Positions 34,090 through 43,411 of a stretch of DNA of 64,000 nt are shown here, piece by piece. A model generated the notes under the pieces. It did no database searches. It saw only the letters and a program-made list of their open reading frames with translations, and was not told the DNA's origin. Each line of letters opens with the position of its first letter. Position 1 is the first letter of the stretch. The stretch is from assembly GCF_021568855.1 (NCBI RefSeq), contig NZ_JAKGUG010000003.1, positions 248,001-312,000 of the forward strand. Direction: 5' to 3'. The translations under genes were made by a program, and so were the position numbers. This DNA is from Dethiosulfovibrio russensis. GTDB taxonomy: Bacteria; Synergistota; Synergistia; Synergistales; Dethiosulfovibrionaceae.

Positions 34090-35310
34090 CTACCTTCCTC
34101 CGTTGTCTTTATCTTTATCGCGGGTCCTACGAACCTTTCTTATGTAGGACGGAACGTCGTATGAGTCTTTCGGGAGCCCTGGGAGCTCGAACATATCCGG
34201 ACCATCTTCATCGGGAGAGAGGTCCGTAGGTTCTAATTTTATACCGGAGGTCTTCTTCTCTTTTCTCTGAGTCGTGGACTTGGACCCCGATCCGGTGTTT
34301 ATCTTTCCAAAAGGAGTCGCCTTGGATTTGGCCTGTTCGTAGTCGGAGAACCCTGTCGCTATGACAGTTATCTTTATTCTGTCCTCCATCTCCTCATCTA
34401 TGGCGCTTCCCCATATGATGTTGGCGTCACCGTCGGAGGCTTCGTTTATGATCCCGGCGGCCTCGTGGATCTCGAATATGCCGACGTCCGCTCCTCCGGT
34501 TATATTGAAGAGAACTCCCTTTGCTCCGGTCATTGGTATTGACATCAGAGGACTGTTTATGGCAGCCTGGGCTGCCATGACCGCCCTGTTGTCGCCTCGT
34601 CCCTCTCCTATGCCCATAATGGCTGATCCCGCATTCTGCATTACCGATCGGACATCGGCGAAGTCGACGTTCACGAGTGCAGGCCTCAGGATCAGATCGG
34701 TCACCCCTTGAACTGCCTGACGAAGGACGTCGTCTGCCATTCTAAAGGCATCGGTCAGGACGGTGTTTTTATCGGAAATCTCCATCAATTTGTCGTTCTC
34801 GATAACTATCAGAGCATCGACTTTTTCCTGAAGGGCCTTTATCCCCATATCGGCCTGAGATTTTCGTCTTTTACCCTCCCAGAAGAAAGGAGTCGTCACT
34901 ACCGCAACTACGAGAGACCCGGTTTCCCTGGCTATCTCCGCTATGACCGGGCTAGCACCGGTTCCGGTTCCTCCGCCCATTCCCGCGGTCAAAAAGACCA
35001 TATCGGCTCCGACCAAGACCTCCTTGAGTTCGTCGAAAGACTCTTTGGCGGCTCCGTGCCCTATCTGAGGGTCTGCTCCGGCCCCGTGTCCTTTGGTGAG
35101 CTCCTTCCCCAGTATCAGACGGGTCGGAGCTTCCGATAGACTTAAGGATGCCATATCGGTATTGACGGCTAAAAACTCTACTCCGGTCACGCCGCTTCGG
35201 ATAATGTTGTTGAGGGCGTTGCCTCCGCCTCCTCCGACACCGACGACCTTGATCACCTCTCTGTGCGGACTGCTCTCCGAGGTGACTTTAAAGACACCAT
35301 TCATGTCCAT
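34090..35310 (-). CDS. ftsZ: Cell division GTPase FtsZ
   Basis: FtsZ polymerises into the division ring. The 406-residue protein has [14 protein letters not shown] at the N-terminus, the tubulin signature GGGTGTG, a linker from about residue 325, and a conserved C-terminal peptide around [11 protein letters not shown] that would bind FtsA. GGGAGG lies 7 bases before the first ATG; another ATG is two codons on. It ends the dcw cluster. Confidence 0.98.
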   Translation of the reverse strand: MDMNGVFKVTSESSPHREVIKVVGVGGGGGNALNNIIRSGVTGVEFLAVNTDMASLSLSEAPTRLILGKELTKGHGAGADPQIGHGAAKESFDELKEVLVGADMVFLTAGMGGGTGTGASPVIAEIARETGSLVVAVVTTPFFWEGKRRKSQADMGIKALQEKVDALIVIENDKLMEISDKNTVLTDAFRMADDVLRQAVQGVTDLILRPALVNVDFADVRSVMQNAGSAIMGIGEGRGDNRAVMAAQAAINSPLMSIPMTGAKGVLFNITGGADVGIFEIHEAAGIINEASDGDANIIWGSAIDEEMEDRIKITVIATGFSDYEQAKSKATPFGKINTGSGSKSTTQRKEKKTSGIKLEPTDLSPDEDGPDMFELPGLPKDSYDVPSYIRKVRRTRDKDKDNGGR

Positions 35311-35336
35311 ATCACAACCTCCCAGCGGCTGGTTCT

Positions 35337-36653
35337 TTAAAACAGATCTTTGAAGGCCCTCTTTATAGAATCGAAGACCCCTCTTGCCTCTCCGAAGCTT
35401 GGCACACGTCTAGTTGACGGTTCTCTTGACGTGTATCCTCCGCCTCTCAATACTCCAATCGAGGTCTCTATATAGCGATATCGATGCCTGTCTCTTTCCA
35501 CTAGATAGCGCACGATTCCCGCCAAGGAAGAGTATTGACATGAGCTCATGCCAGGAGGCATCTGGTGGGATACTATGGGAACCCCAACTCTCACCGGCAA
35601 TGACATGACATCGGATACAAATCCCTCCAGACCTTCAGTCAATGCGACTCCCCCTGTAAGGATGATCCCCGATGGGAAAGCGTGGTAGTTCATGCCGTCC
35701 AGGATCTCTTTCACGTGGTGAGAAAACAGTTCCTCCAACCGACAGGAAACGACCTCTACCAAGGCGTCTATAGGCATGGTTTTTGCCTTGCCTCTTATCA
35801 CGACCTCGAACTCCTCGTCCTCTTCCGGAGGCTCTAGAGACAGACGTTTCTTCAACTCCTCCGCTACGCTTATTGGAATCTTGGCTACATAGGCAAGGTC
35901 GTTGGTAATGTGGTCTCCTCCTATGGGAATTACGGATAGTCGTATAGGACGGCCATCCACGAATATGGCTACCCCGGTAGTCCCTCCACCTATGGAGACC
36001 ACCACCGCTCCGGCGGTCCTCTCTTCTGAGGATAGAGATCCTAGGGCCGCTACGAGAGGTTTTACGACCAGTCCGTTAACTCGGGCGCCAGCTTTCTCCA
36101 CGCAATTTACCACGTTTTGAAGTGCGGTGGTGGGCACCACCACCGATTGAAGCTCTATCTCAAGGCGGATCCCCGTCATCCCTAGAGGATCATCTATTCC
36201 GGAGTTTCCATCTATAGAGTATTTCACCGGAATTGTATGAAGTACACTCCTGTTGGATGACACGGAAAGCTCGCTTTGCGCCGTCTCGATAACTCTCTCT
36301 ACATCGTCTATCTCGATCTGTCGGGGCGTCCTTCCCAGAGAGACCATACCGTGAGACATCACGCTGTCGACCTCTACTCCGCTAAAAGCAACTGTGACAT
36401 CGTCCAGGGTGAAACCGACCATGGTTTCCGCTTCCTTCAAAGCCCTTCTTACGGCTAAAACGGCCTGTTCCAGGTTGACTATCATGCCTTTTCTTATCCC
36501 TGCGGAGGGAGCCTGCCCCACCCCTATGATCTGGGCCTCGTCGGAACGGACGTCTCTTTCCGCCACGACGACGGACACCTTGGAGGTGCCGAGATCAAGA
36601 CCTACGAAAATGTCAGGCTCTCTTTTCACAAACCCATCGCTCCCTTCGCGCAT
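35337..36653 (-). CDS. ftsA: Cell division protein FtsA
   Basis: FtsA is the actin-like membrane tether for FtsZ. The 438-residue protein has the phosphate-1 motif GLDLGTSKVSVVV, the phosphate-2 region SIGGGTTGVAI, ILTGGVALTEG, and a C-terminal amphipathic helix (SIKRAFKDLF). It lies between the ftsQ-like gene and ftsZ. Confidence 0.96.
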   Translation of the reverse strand: MREGSDGFVKREPDIFVGLDLGTSKVSVVVAERDVRSDEAQIIGVGQAPSAGIRKGMIVNLEQAVLAVRRALKEAETMVGFTLDDVTVAFSGVEVDSVMSHGMVSLGRTPRQIEIDDVERVIETAQSELSVSSNRSVLHTIPVKYSIDGNSGIDDPLGMTGIRLEIELQSVVVPTTALQNVVNCVEKAGARVNGLVVKPLVAALGSLSSEERTAGAVVVSIGGGTTGVAIFVDGRPIRLSVIPIGGDHITNDLAYVAKIPISVAEELKKRLSLEPPEEDEEFEVVIRGKAKTMPIDALVEVVSCRLEELFSHHVKEILDGMNYHAFPSGIILTGGVALTEGLEGFVSDVMSLPVRVGVPIVSHQMPPGMSSCQYSSLAGIVRYLVERDRHRYRYIETSIGVLRGGGYTSREPSTRRVPSFGEARGVFDSIKRAFKDLF

Positions 36654-36656
36654 GGT

Positions 36657-37445
36657 TTAATCGCTCAGCCCTTTTACAACTATCTTATCACCGTAGGAGG
36701 CATCCACGATTTCACCGCTTCTGAACTTGACTCCGGAACTCAGTAGCTCGTTTACAGCAGATATCTGAGAGTGCAAGTTCTTATCTCTATCGATTATAAC
36801 AGTTAAGAATCCCTTATTCTCTTTTTTTATGTACAGAGATGCCAATCCCATACCGCCTTCTCTGTAGACCCTTAATGACTGTACTTCTCCAGGCAACTCT
36901 ATTTCTGTGAGCTCTTTTATCATCGACGAATAATCATCAAGGTCGTAATTGAAATCCATTACCGATCCTTGGTTCTTCGATGAAGCTTTTATAGGAGGAG
37001 GCATAGACTCATCTATAACCACCAAAGGATCGTCCGGCTTTCCGTAGATCTCTTCGTTCATAGGGTGGTCTTCGGACCAGACCTTACCTTCTCTGGAAAG
37101 ATACCAAGAGGTCTTCCCCCAGGAAAAGGTACTCAAAACGGTCAAGGGTTTTATCCTGCAAGACAGGGTGCCCCATCCCATCTGAGTATCTATGGATAGA
37201 GGCTCGCTCTTCTCGATGGCTTCGTCCAGATCACCTAATAGTGTAAACGAGAGAGGCCAAAAACGTATGGCATCCGGAGATATGTACGATAGGATCTTTT
37301 TCTCTATCCTTAACGATGGACAGGAATCCAAGACTATGGACCTCAATCTCAAAAACTGATAGTTCCTCTCCAGCTTAAACGGAAATGCCGCGAGAAACGA
37401 TACCAATAGAAGGGAAAAAAACATCCCTAGACGATTTTCCTGCAT
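36657..37445 (-). CDS. ftsQ: Divergent FtsQ/DivIB-like division protein
   Basis: The 262-residue protein has one N-terminal membrane helix (about residues 8-24) and an extracytoplasmic part with SWYLSREGKVW, which resembles the FtsQ beta-domain start, and a C-terminal segment with SLYIKKENKGFLTVI. Sequence similarity to FtsQ is weak by eye; the call rests on topology, size and position between murC and ftsA. It is alanine-poor and serine-rich compared with neighbours. Confidence 0.65.
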   Translation of the reverse strand: MQENRLGMFFSLLLVSFLAAFPFKLERNYQFLRLRSIVLDSCPSLRIEKKILSYISPDAIRFWPLSFTLLGDLDEAIEKSEPLSIDTQMGWGTLSCRIKPLTVLSTFSWGKTSWYLSREGKVWSEDHPMNEEIYGKPDDPLVVIDESMPPPIKASSKNQGSVMDFNYDLDDYSSMIKELTEIELPGEVQSLRVYREGGMGLASLYIKKENKGFLTVIIDRDKNLHSQISAVNELLSSGVKFRSGEIVDASYGDKIVVKGLSD

Positions 37446-37473
37446 GAGAGAACACTCGCCTCTATCGCCTCAC

Positions 37474-38916
37474 TCAAACCCCTACAGCTATTGAACGAGG
37501 GACTATATTCTTACGACCTATCTCTTTTACAAGTATATCCCCTAGATCCGCTATATCTCCCGCCCCTAGAGTCAAGATCACATCTCCCTCCTCAACCAGG
37601 GACATGACTTTATCTATGGCGTCCTTTTTTCTGTCCGTCACGAAAAATGACGGGTGATTTTTCTTCGATAGATGATCCCCTATCATGTGAGATGTCACAC
37701 CGTCTACAGGTGGTTCGTCGGCTGGGTAAATAGGCAATACGACGACCTTATCGGCATATGTCAGGACTTCGGCAAAGTTCTCCGCCATGGCTGCCGTCCT
37801 TGTAAATCGATGAGGCTGAAAGGCCACCAGGATCTTTCTCTCAGGAAAGATCTGACTTATGGCCTTCAAGGTCGCCTCCACCTCCCGTGGATGATGGCCG
37901 TAATCGTCGTATACATCTATATGCTCGACTCCGCCCTTGAACTGCAACCGTCTTTTCGCACCTTTAAACTGACGTAAGGTTCTCTTTATCACGTCGAACG
38001 GGACTGACAACATGTCTGCCACTATACAGGATGCCAAGGCGTTCAACACGTTGTGGTCGCCCGAAACGGAGAGCTCTATTCTGCCTATAGATCTACCGTG
38101 TTTTCTGACGGAAAAGGAAACGCCGCCACCATGATTATACTCTATGTCCGTGGCTCCCCAATCCCATCTGTCTCCCCAGCCGTAGGTGACTTTAGGACTA
38201 TCTTTTTCCATCATTTTCAGCAAAGATTGTACTCCCCCGTCCTCTCCGCAGAGTACGGACAAGCCACCCTTCCTAAGATTTTGGGAGAAAGACTCGAAGG
38301 TATTAAGGACGGAGTCAAAATCGGGATAGTGGTTTACGTGATCCCAATCGACGTTCGTTATAACCGATATGGTGGGATGAAAACATAGAAAGGAACCGTC
38401 GCTTTCGTCGAGTTCGGCGACCATGTGAGGACCCGATCCGAGTCTGGCATTGCAACCTATGTCGCACAGCTCGCCACCTATAGCGACGGTAGGCTCAAGC
38501 CCAGCGCCGCTTAGAATTAGGCCTATCATTGAAGATGTAGTGGTCTTTCCGTGGGTACCTGCCACTCCTATTCCGTATCTAACGTCGAATATGGCGCTCA
38601 ATACCTGAGCCCTCTGAGCGACGGCTATACCGCTTTCTCTGGCGACTACCAGCTCTTCGTTATCCTCGGGAATCGCACTGCTATAGACTAAAAGGTCGGG
38701 AGAGAACTGGGATAGGTGGTCCGAACTATGACCTATATTGAAATCTATGTCGGCTTGGGCCACTTTCTCAACGTAGAATCCATAGGACATGTCGCAGCCA
38801 CTGACATCGAAGCCAAGTTCTTTTAAAAGAAGGGCTAGACCGCTCATTCCGGCACCGCCGATCCCCATCAGATGTATATGGCGAACCTCATCCAAGTTTA
38901 TCTCCTTTATTTCCAA
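37474..38916 (-). CDS. murC: UDP-N-acetylmuramate-L-alanine ligase
   Basis: MurC adds the first L-Ala to UDP-MurNAc. The 480-residue protein has HLMGIGGAGMSGLA, the ATP loop GTHGKTTTSSM, and the Mur ligase C-terminal domain with YDDYGHHPREVEATL. The start is TTG at 38916; a second TTG at 38895 has a better spaced AAAGGAG and may be the true start. murB, often next to murC, is absent here. Confidence 0.96.
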   Translation of the reverse strand: MEIKEINLDEVRHIHLMGIGGAGMSGLALLLKELGFDVSGCDMSYGFYVEKVAQADIDFNIGHSSDHLSQFSPDLLVYSSAIPEDNEELVVARESGIAVAQRAQVLSAIFDVRYGIGVAGTHGKTTTSSMIGLILSGAGLEPTVAIGGELCDIGCNARLGSGPHMVAELDESDGSFLCFHPTISVITNVDWDHVNHYPDFDSVLNTFESFSQNLRKGGLSVLCGEDGGVQSLLKMMEKDSPKVTYGWGDRWDWGATDIEYNHGGGVSFSVRKHGRSIGRIELSVSGDHNVLNALASCIVADMLSVPFDVIKRTLRQFKGAKRRLQFKGGVEHIDVYDDYGHHPREVEATLKAISQIFPERKILVAFQPHRFTRTAAMAENFAEVLTYADKVVVLPIYPADEPPVDGVTSHMIGDHLSKKNHPSFFVTDRKKDAIDKVMSLVEEGDVILTLGAGDIADLGDILVKEIGRKNIVPRSIAVGV

Positions 38917-38931
38917 AGCCGGACTCTCCCT

Positions 38932-40002
38932 TCAAATATGCGAAAGAATCAATCGCCACAACGCCGAGACTGCCTTATCGTCGTCGGTCGAATTTTTCAA
39001 TTCACTATCTTCTCTATTCGATTTTCGAGAAATATCGTTCTCCAACTCGTCTATCTTCTTGATCAGCTCTGTAACGCCCATTTCGGGAGTCCAGATCCGT
39101 CCCGGGTTCCTATCGTCCAAAAAAGACAGGGCATTTTCATATTGGTGTCCATCGGAAGCTTTCTCCCAGGGCACTATCACTGCGGGGATTCCCAGCTGGC
39201 TTACTTCGGCCAGTGTGGCTGCTCCGGCCCGACAGATAACCATATCTGCCACCCCGTAAATCGGCGACATATCCCATCTATTGGAAAGATACGCCACTTT
39301 ATTCTCAACTCTATCCTCGTCGATACCTAGGACGATGAAAAAGCACCTTGCAAATTCTACCATAGATAAGGTGATCGATACCAAGTCGATCAGGCTAGAG
39401 CTTCCAAGAGAGCCGCCAAGGAGTACTATAACACGATCTTCTCTGTCGACTTTATCGCTTAACCACAGTTCGTCGAGAGCCGCTTCTCTGGATAGCTTTC
39501 TAAATTTTCTGACGGGTATCCCCGTATACGCTCCTTTTATCCCCTTGCATTTGCGCCAGCCAGTAGCCACAGGTACTTTCCATCTTGATGCGATACGAGA
39601 TACCTTTCCTGCTACGACGTTTTGTTCATGCATAAAAACGGGGATCTTCATAAACTTGCTCACGACGAGGGCGGGAAAAGAGATATAACCTCCGAAAAGG
39701 ATCAGACAATCGGGTTTTATCTCATTGACCCTTTCGTACATGATTGCGATGGACCTTATCATATTCCAGGACCTTTTAAATATGCTTTTTAAGGTCTTGA
39801 TACCCAATGGTGATCCCTCTATCGGCAGGACAAAAGGACTAACGTTATGGTTTTCGTATATGGCTTTTTCCATCGATCTGGATCCACATACATAATAGAC
39901 TCGATCTCCTGCTTCTCTTCTCGAGTTTCCGAACGCTATAGCCGGGGTTATATGCCCACCGGTTCCTCCTGCAACTAAAAGTATTTTCAATCTCCCACCC
40001 AC
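38932..40002 (-). CDS. murG: UDP-GlcNAc transferase MurG
   Basis: MurG adds GlcNAc to lipid I to make lipid II on the inner face of the membrane. The 356-residue GT-B enzyme has AGGTGGHITPAIA, the middle LGGSLGS loop, and the donor-site ICRAGAATLAEVSQLGIPAV. The start is GTG at 40002, overlapping ftsW by 16 bp; TTG at 39990 is possible. Confidence 0.96.
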   Translation of the reverse strand: MGGRLKILLVAGGTGGHITPAIAFGNSRREAGDRVYYVCGSRSMEKAIYENHNVSPFVLPIEGSPLGIKTLKSIFKRSWNMIRSIAIMYERVNEIKPDCLILFGGYISFPALVVSKFMKIPVFMHEQNVVAGKVSRIASRWKVPVATGWRKCKGIKGAYTGIPVRKFRKLSREAALDELWLSDKVDREDRVIVLLGGSLGSSSLIDLVSITLSMVEFARCFFIVLGIDEDRVENKVAYLSNRWDMSPIYGVADMVICRAGAATLAEVSQLGIPAVIVPWEKASDGHQYENALSFLDDRNPGRIWTPEMGVTELIKKIDELENDISRKSNREDSELKNSTDDDKAVSALWRLILSHI

Positions 40003-41081
40003 CTTTTTCCATCGTATAACTCTCTCAACGCTCGAAGGATAAGACCTATCTTAAGCCAAGATATTACCAGAGAGCTTCCACCGTAACTCAAAAAGGGCAA
40101 AGGCATCCCAGTCATCGGTATGGCATTCGATATCCCCCCGATATTTACGATCAGAGGGATCGCTATGGATAGAGCTCCTGCCCACAGCAACAAGGCTATC
40201 GAGGAATCCTCGGCCTGACGAAAATGACAGTAAATCCGAAAAAACCAAAGCGAGAACAGGGATAGGACGGTTACGCTTCCTATTACCCCCAGGGTTTCTG
40301 CGATAGCGGCAAAGATAAAATCCGTGTGAGCCGCCGGCAGAAAACGACTTCTCTGTACAGCCTTTCCCAAACCGGTACCCCAGAAACCGCCGTTAGCGAA
40401 GGCTATCAACCCTTGAATCGTCTGGTATCCGACGTCGGATGGATCGGACCAAGGGTCAAGCCAGGCGACGATTCGCCTCTGTCTGTAGCCTTTTTGAGAG
40501 AGAAAAACGAAAACAGGCGACAGCAGAATAGCAGATGTAAGGGGCAGAAGAAAACCGTAAGCCTGCACGTAGATTCCCATGGCAAGGAAAAACAATAACA
40601 AAGTTCCACCAAGGTCGGGTTGCAGCAATACCGGTACGGCTGCGATGAATATCAGCAATAACGTCAAGGAGAAGGCCCTGAAGGATTTCAGCTTCTTTCT
40701 TGTATAGATTTTACACAGGTGGATCATCAGGAAAAAAACGAGCAATTCCAGGGGCTGAAAGCTGATGGAGCCTATCTTGATCCATCTTGAAGCACCGCCT
40801 CCGCCGGTTCCTATGCCTGGGATCAATGTCAGCCAGGTAAGAATCCAGGATGATAACAGAAAGAGCCCGCTTCGATTCCACCAGAAATCCAATGGCAAGG
40901 CGCTAGATATCAACATACAAATCAAGGCCACCGCTAACCACTGAGTCTGTCTTTGTCCTAACACGAACGATACGGAACCGTTACCTAGCCTAACCGTGGT
41001 CAAGGAAAGTATTACCACTATTCCGAGAGCGGAAAGGATAAGGGGCACGATCCATACGACAGGGTCCCTTCCCGACCTCAC
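39987..41081 (-). CDS. ftsW: FtsW/RodA-family SEDS glycosyltransferase
   Basis: SEDS proteins polymerise lipid II with a partner class B PBP. The 364-residue protein has about ten membrane helices, GGASRWIKIGSISFQPLE, LLQPDLGGTLLL (the catalytic Asp region), TDFIFAAIAETLG and GMPLPFLSYGGSSL. Position between murD and murG and the FtsI gene nearby favour FtsW over RodA. The GTG start overlaps the murD stop. Confidence 0.94.
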   Translation of the reverse strand: MRSGRDPVVWIVPLILSALGIVVILSLTTVRLGNGSVSFVLGQRQTQWLAVALICMLISSALPLDFWWNRSGLFLLSSWILTWLTLIPGIGTGGGGASRWIKIGSISFQPLELLVFFLMIHLCKIYTRKKLKSFRAFSLTLLLIFIAAVPVLLQPDLGGTLLLFFLAMGIYVQAYGFLLPLTSAILLSPVFVFLSQKGYRQRRIVAWLDPWSDPSDVGYQTIQGLIAFANGGFWGTGLGKAVQRSRFLPAAHTDFIFAAIAETLGVIGSVTVLSLFSLWFFRIYCHFRQAEDSSIALLLWAGALSIAIPLIVNIGGISNAIPMTGMPLPFLSYGGSSLVISWLKIGLILRALRELYDGKRWVGD

Positions 41082-42439
41082 GACTCGACGTCTGTCCCCT
41101 CTATCGCTTTCGCCAACCCACTGAAATGGTCGCCTCTCTCCTTGTAGCTTCCATACATATCCCAGCTAGTACAGGCAGGGGATAGCAGCACAGTGTCCCC
41201 TCTTTTGGCCCTTCCGGACGCTTCGATAACGGCCTCTTCCATGGACTGAACTATCTCCCAGTCGTTTACATTTTGTTCTTTCAGGGCCTCGGCTATGGCA
41301 AAACGCTCTTCTCCCAGTAATATGGCATATCTACAGTTATCCTTCACCGCTAGGGCCAAATCGCGGTAACTTTCTCCCTTACCCTTTCCTCCCAGGATAA
41401 CGACCTTTCCGCCAGGAATTGACCTAAGAGCTGTGCAGGTGGAGGCAACGTTGGTTCCCTTGGAGTCATCAACGTAGGATATTCCGTTCTTCTCCACTAT
41501 GAACTGACATCTATGGGGTGGTGCTTTATAGGAGGCTAGCCCTATGGACCAATCCGTTTCCTTGCAAGAGGTCAATATACAGGCGGTTGCAGCCATGGCG
41601 GCGTTCTCTATGTTGTGTCCTCCCAGCAGAGGAACCTGCCCCGACTTGAAAAGATCGTGGCGAATTCCCTCTATGACGGCGGTCGCCTTTTCATCGCCTA
41701 TATATATACCGTCCTTCTTTAAATCGTTCTCAAATGTCAAGCCTATGGTCCTTGGATCGCCCTGCCCACCTAGGAGGGAACGATCCCTTTCCTGAACGAT
41801 GGACCACCCTGTATCCCTTCTGTGGGAGATGGCTTTTTTCTTGGCTGAAATATAGTTTTCGTAGGACCTATGCCAATCGATATGGTCCGGTGCGATGTTG
41901 GTGACTACAGAGATATCGAACTCGGCCTTCTCGGTCCAGTGGAGTTGAAAACTGCTCAGCTCTATCACGAAAACGCCTCTTCTTTTACATGCGAAATCAC
42001 CTAAAGGCGAACCTATGTTTCCCAATGTCAGGGCGTCGACACCGGAGACTTTAAGCAAATGAGCTATCAGAGAAGTTGTGGTGGTCTTTCCGTTAGTACC
42101 CGTTACGGCGATAACCTTCCCGTCCAGGTTGGGCAACACGAAATCGACCTCGCCCATCACCTCGATTCCGGCATCCCTTGCTTCCAGAAGCAAGGGAGCC
42201 GTAGGGGAAACTCCAGAACTAACCAGCATGAGGTCACACTCCAAGGCCTTGGAGGAATGACCTCCTATCTCGAAGTCGACTCCCATATCCTTTAGGCCAA
42301 GCCGTCTCTCCTCCGGTATATCGGCTTTGCTTTCGGTTACAAAGACCGAGGCTCCCGACCTGACCGCACAGGAGGCCAAAGCCTCGCCGCTGATACCGGC
42401 TCCCAATACGGTAATTTTTTTACCGAATAAATCTTTCAC
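41078..42439 (-). CDS. murD: UDP-N-acetylmuramoylalanine-D-glutamate ligase
   Basis: MurD adds D-Glu to UDP-MurNAc-L-Ala. The 453-residue protein has KITVLGAGISGEALA, the ATP loop GTNGKTTTTSLIAH, and YVDDSKGTNVASTCTAL. GTG at 42439 (Met-Lys-Asp-Leu start) is chosen because GAGAGGTGG lies 8 bases before it; the in-frame GTG at 42451 overlaps that site. Its 3' end overlaps ftsW by 4 bp. Confidence 0.94.
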   Translation of the reverse strand: MKDLFGKKITVLGAGISGEALASCAVRSGASVFVTESKADIPEERRLGLKDMGVDFEIGGHSSKALECDLMLVSSGVSPTAPLLLEARDAGIEVMGEVDFVLPNLDGKVIAVTGTNGKTTTTSLIAHLLKVSGVDALTLGNIGSPLGDFACKRRGVFVIELSSFQLHWTEKAEFDISVVTNIAPDHIDWHRSYENYISAKKKAISHRRDTGWSIVQERDRSLLGGQGDPRTIGLTFENDLKKDGIYIGDEKATAVIEGIRHDLFKSGQVPLLGGHNIENAAMAATACILTSCKETDWSIGLASYKAPPHRCQFIVEKNGISYVDDSKGTNVASTCTALRSIPGGKVVILGGKGKGESYRDLALAVKDNCRYAILLGEERFAIAEALKEQNVNDWEIVQSMEEAVIEASGRAKRGDTVLLSPACTSWDMYGSYKERGDHFSGLAKAIEGTDVES

Positions 42440-42457
42440 TACGACTGCCACCTCTCG

Positions 42458-43411
42458 TTAAAAGTGAAGTCCAAGGCCCATTCCAAACAGAAAAAGGGTT
42501 ACGATACCGACCAAATGCACAATCCAGAACCTCAGAACTATCTGAACCTCGCTCCATCCGGATAGTTCGAAATGATGATGGATAGGGCTCATTTTGAACA
42601 CCTTTTTGGAGAAAACCCTTATGGCTACTATTTGAATCGCCACGGATAATATCTCGACACCGAAAAGAGCCCCAGCAGGGACGACATACAGCAGCCCTCC
42701 CCCGCAGACCGATATGGAGACTAAAAGCCCTCCGAGAAAATGAGAACCACAATCTCCCATGAATATCCTGGCGGGGAAGGAATTGTACCACAGAAAACCG
42801 AGCGTCATGGCTAACCCCGCTGCCACCCCGCTTATTCCGGCTGATGCTACTGTACAGATGAATATCAACGAGATCGACGAGGCTCCCGCGGCGAGTCCAT
42901 CCAATCCGTCTGTAACATTGACCCCGTTGAGCATGGACACGACGAGAAAAGAACATATGAGAACCGACAGCATCGGAGACAGATAAACTCCGGGCAAAAC
43001 GGCAATTCCTAAATATCTTTGGACTACCACGGACCATATCAGGGATATCAATACCTGAGCTGAAAGTTTCTGCAGGCTGGATAGTCCTTCACTGGAGGAT
43101 CTCGAGTATTTCAGTATATCGTCCCATAGACCGATTCCGCCCGACGCCAGAGGCAAGGACCATAAAAGGATTTGAAATATTAAAGAACCATCTCCTAAAG
43201 CCCAGCCTATCAAAATGGACGGTAGCGCCGTTATCATGAAAACCGCCCCTCCGAGGGACGGTGTCTTGCTTTTTTCTTCTCCCCTCGCCGGTCCGTAGCT
43301 CTTCTGAGCCAACTTAAAATCACGACGTTTCAGCCATACTATCCATCTAGACTGAGCTAGAATGGAGAAAAAAAACAGGACCAACCCCCATATCAAAAGA
43401 CCTATCGTCAT
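42458..43411 (-). CDS. mraY: Phospho-N-acetylmuramoyl-pentapeptide transferase
   Basis: MraY forms lipid I on undecaprenyl phosphate. The 317-residue membrane protein has KTPSLGGAVFM, the NVTDGLDGLAAG catalytic region, FLWYNSFPARIFMGDCGSHFLGG (spanning the Mg site), and SPIHHHFELSGWSE. The ATG at 43411 overlaps the murF stop as ATGA; the longer open frame upstream is inside murF. Confidence 0.96.
   Translation of the reverse strand: MTIGLLIWGLVLFFFSILAQSRWIVWLKRRDFKLAQKSYGPARGEEKSKTPSLGGAVFMITALPSILIGWALGDGSLIFQILLWSLPLASGGIGLWDDILKYSRSSSEGLSSLQKLSAQVLISLIWSVVVQRYLGIAVLPGVYLSPMLSVLICSFLVVSMLNGVNVTDGLDGLAAGASSISLIFICTVASAGISGVAAGLAMTLGFLWYNSFPARIFMGDCGSHFLGGLLVSISVCGGGLLYVVPAGALFGVEILSVAIQIVAIRVFSKKVFKMSPIHHHFELSGWSEVQIVLRFWIVHLVGIVTLFLFGMGLGLHF

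Noticed and set aside
42420..43037. 205-residue minus-strand open frame
   Set aside because: It overlaps mraY in another frame; MraY motifs are unbroken.
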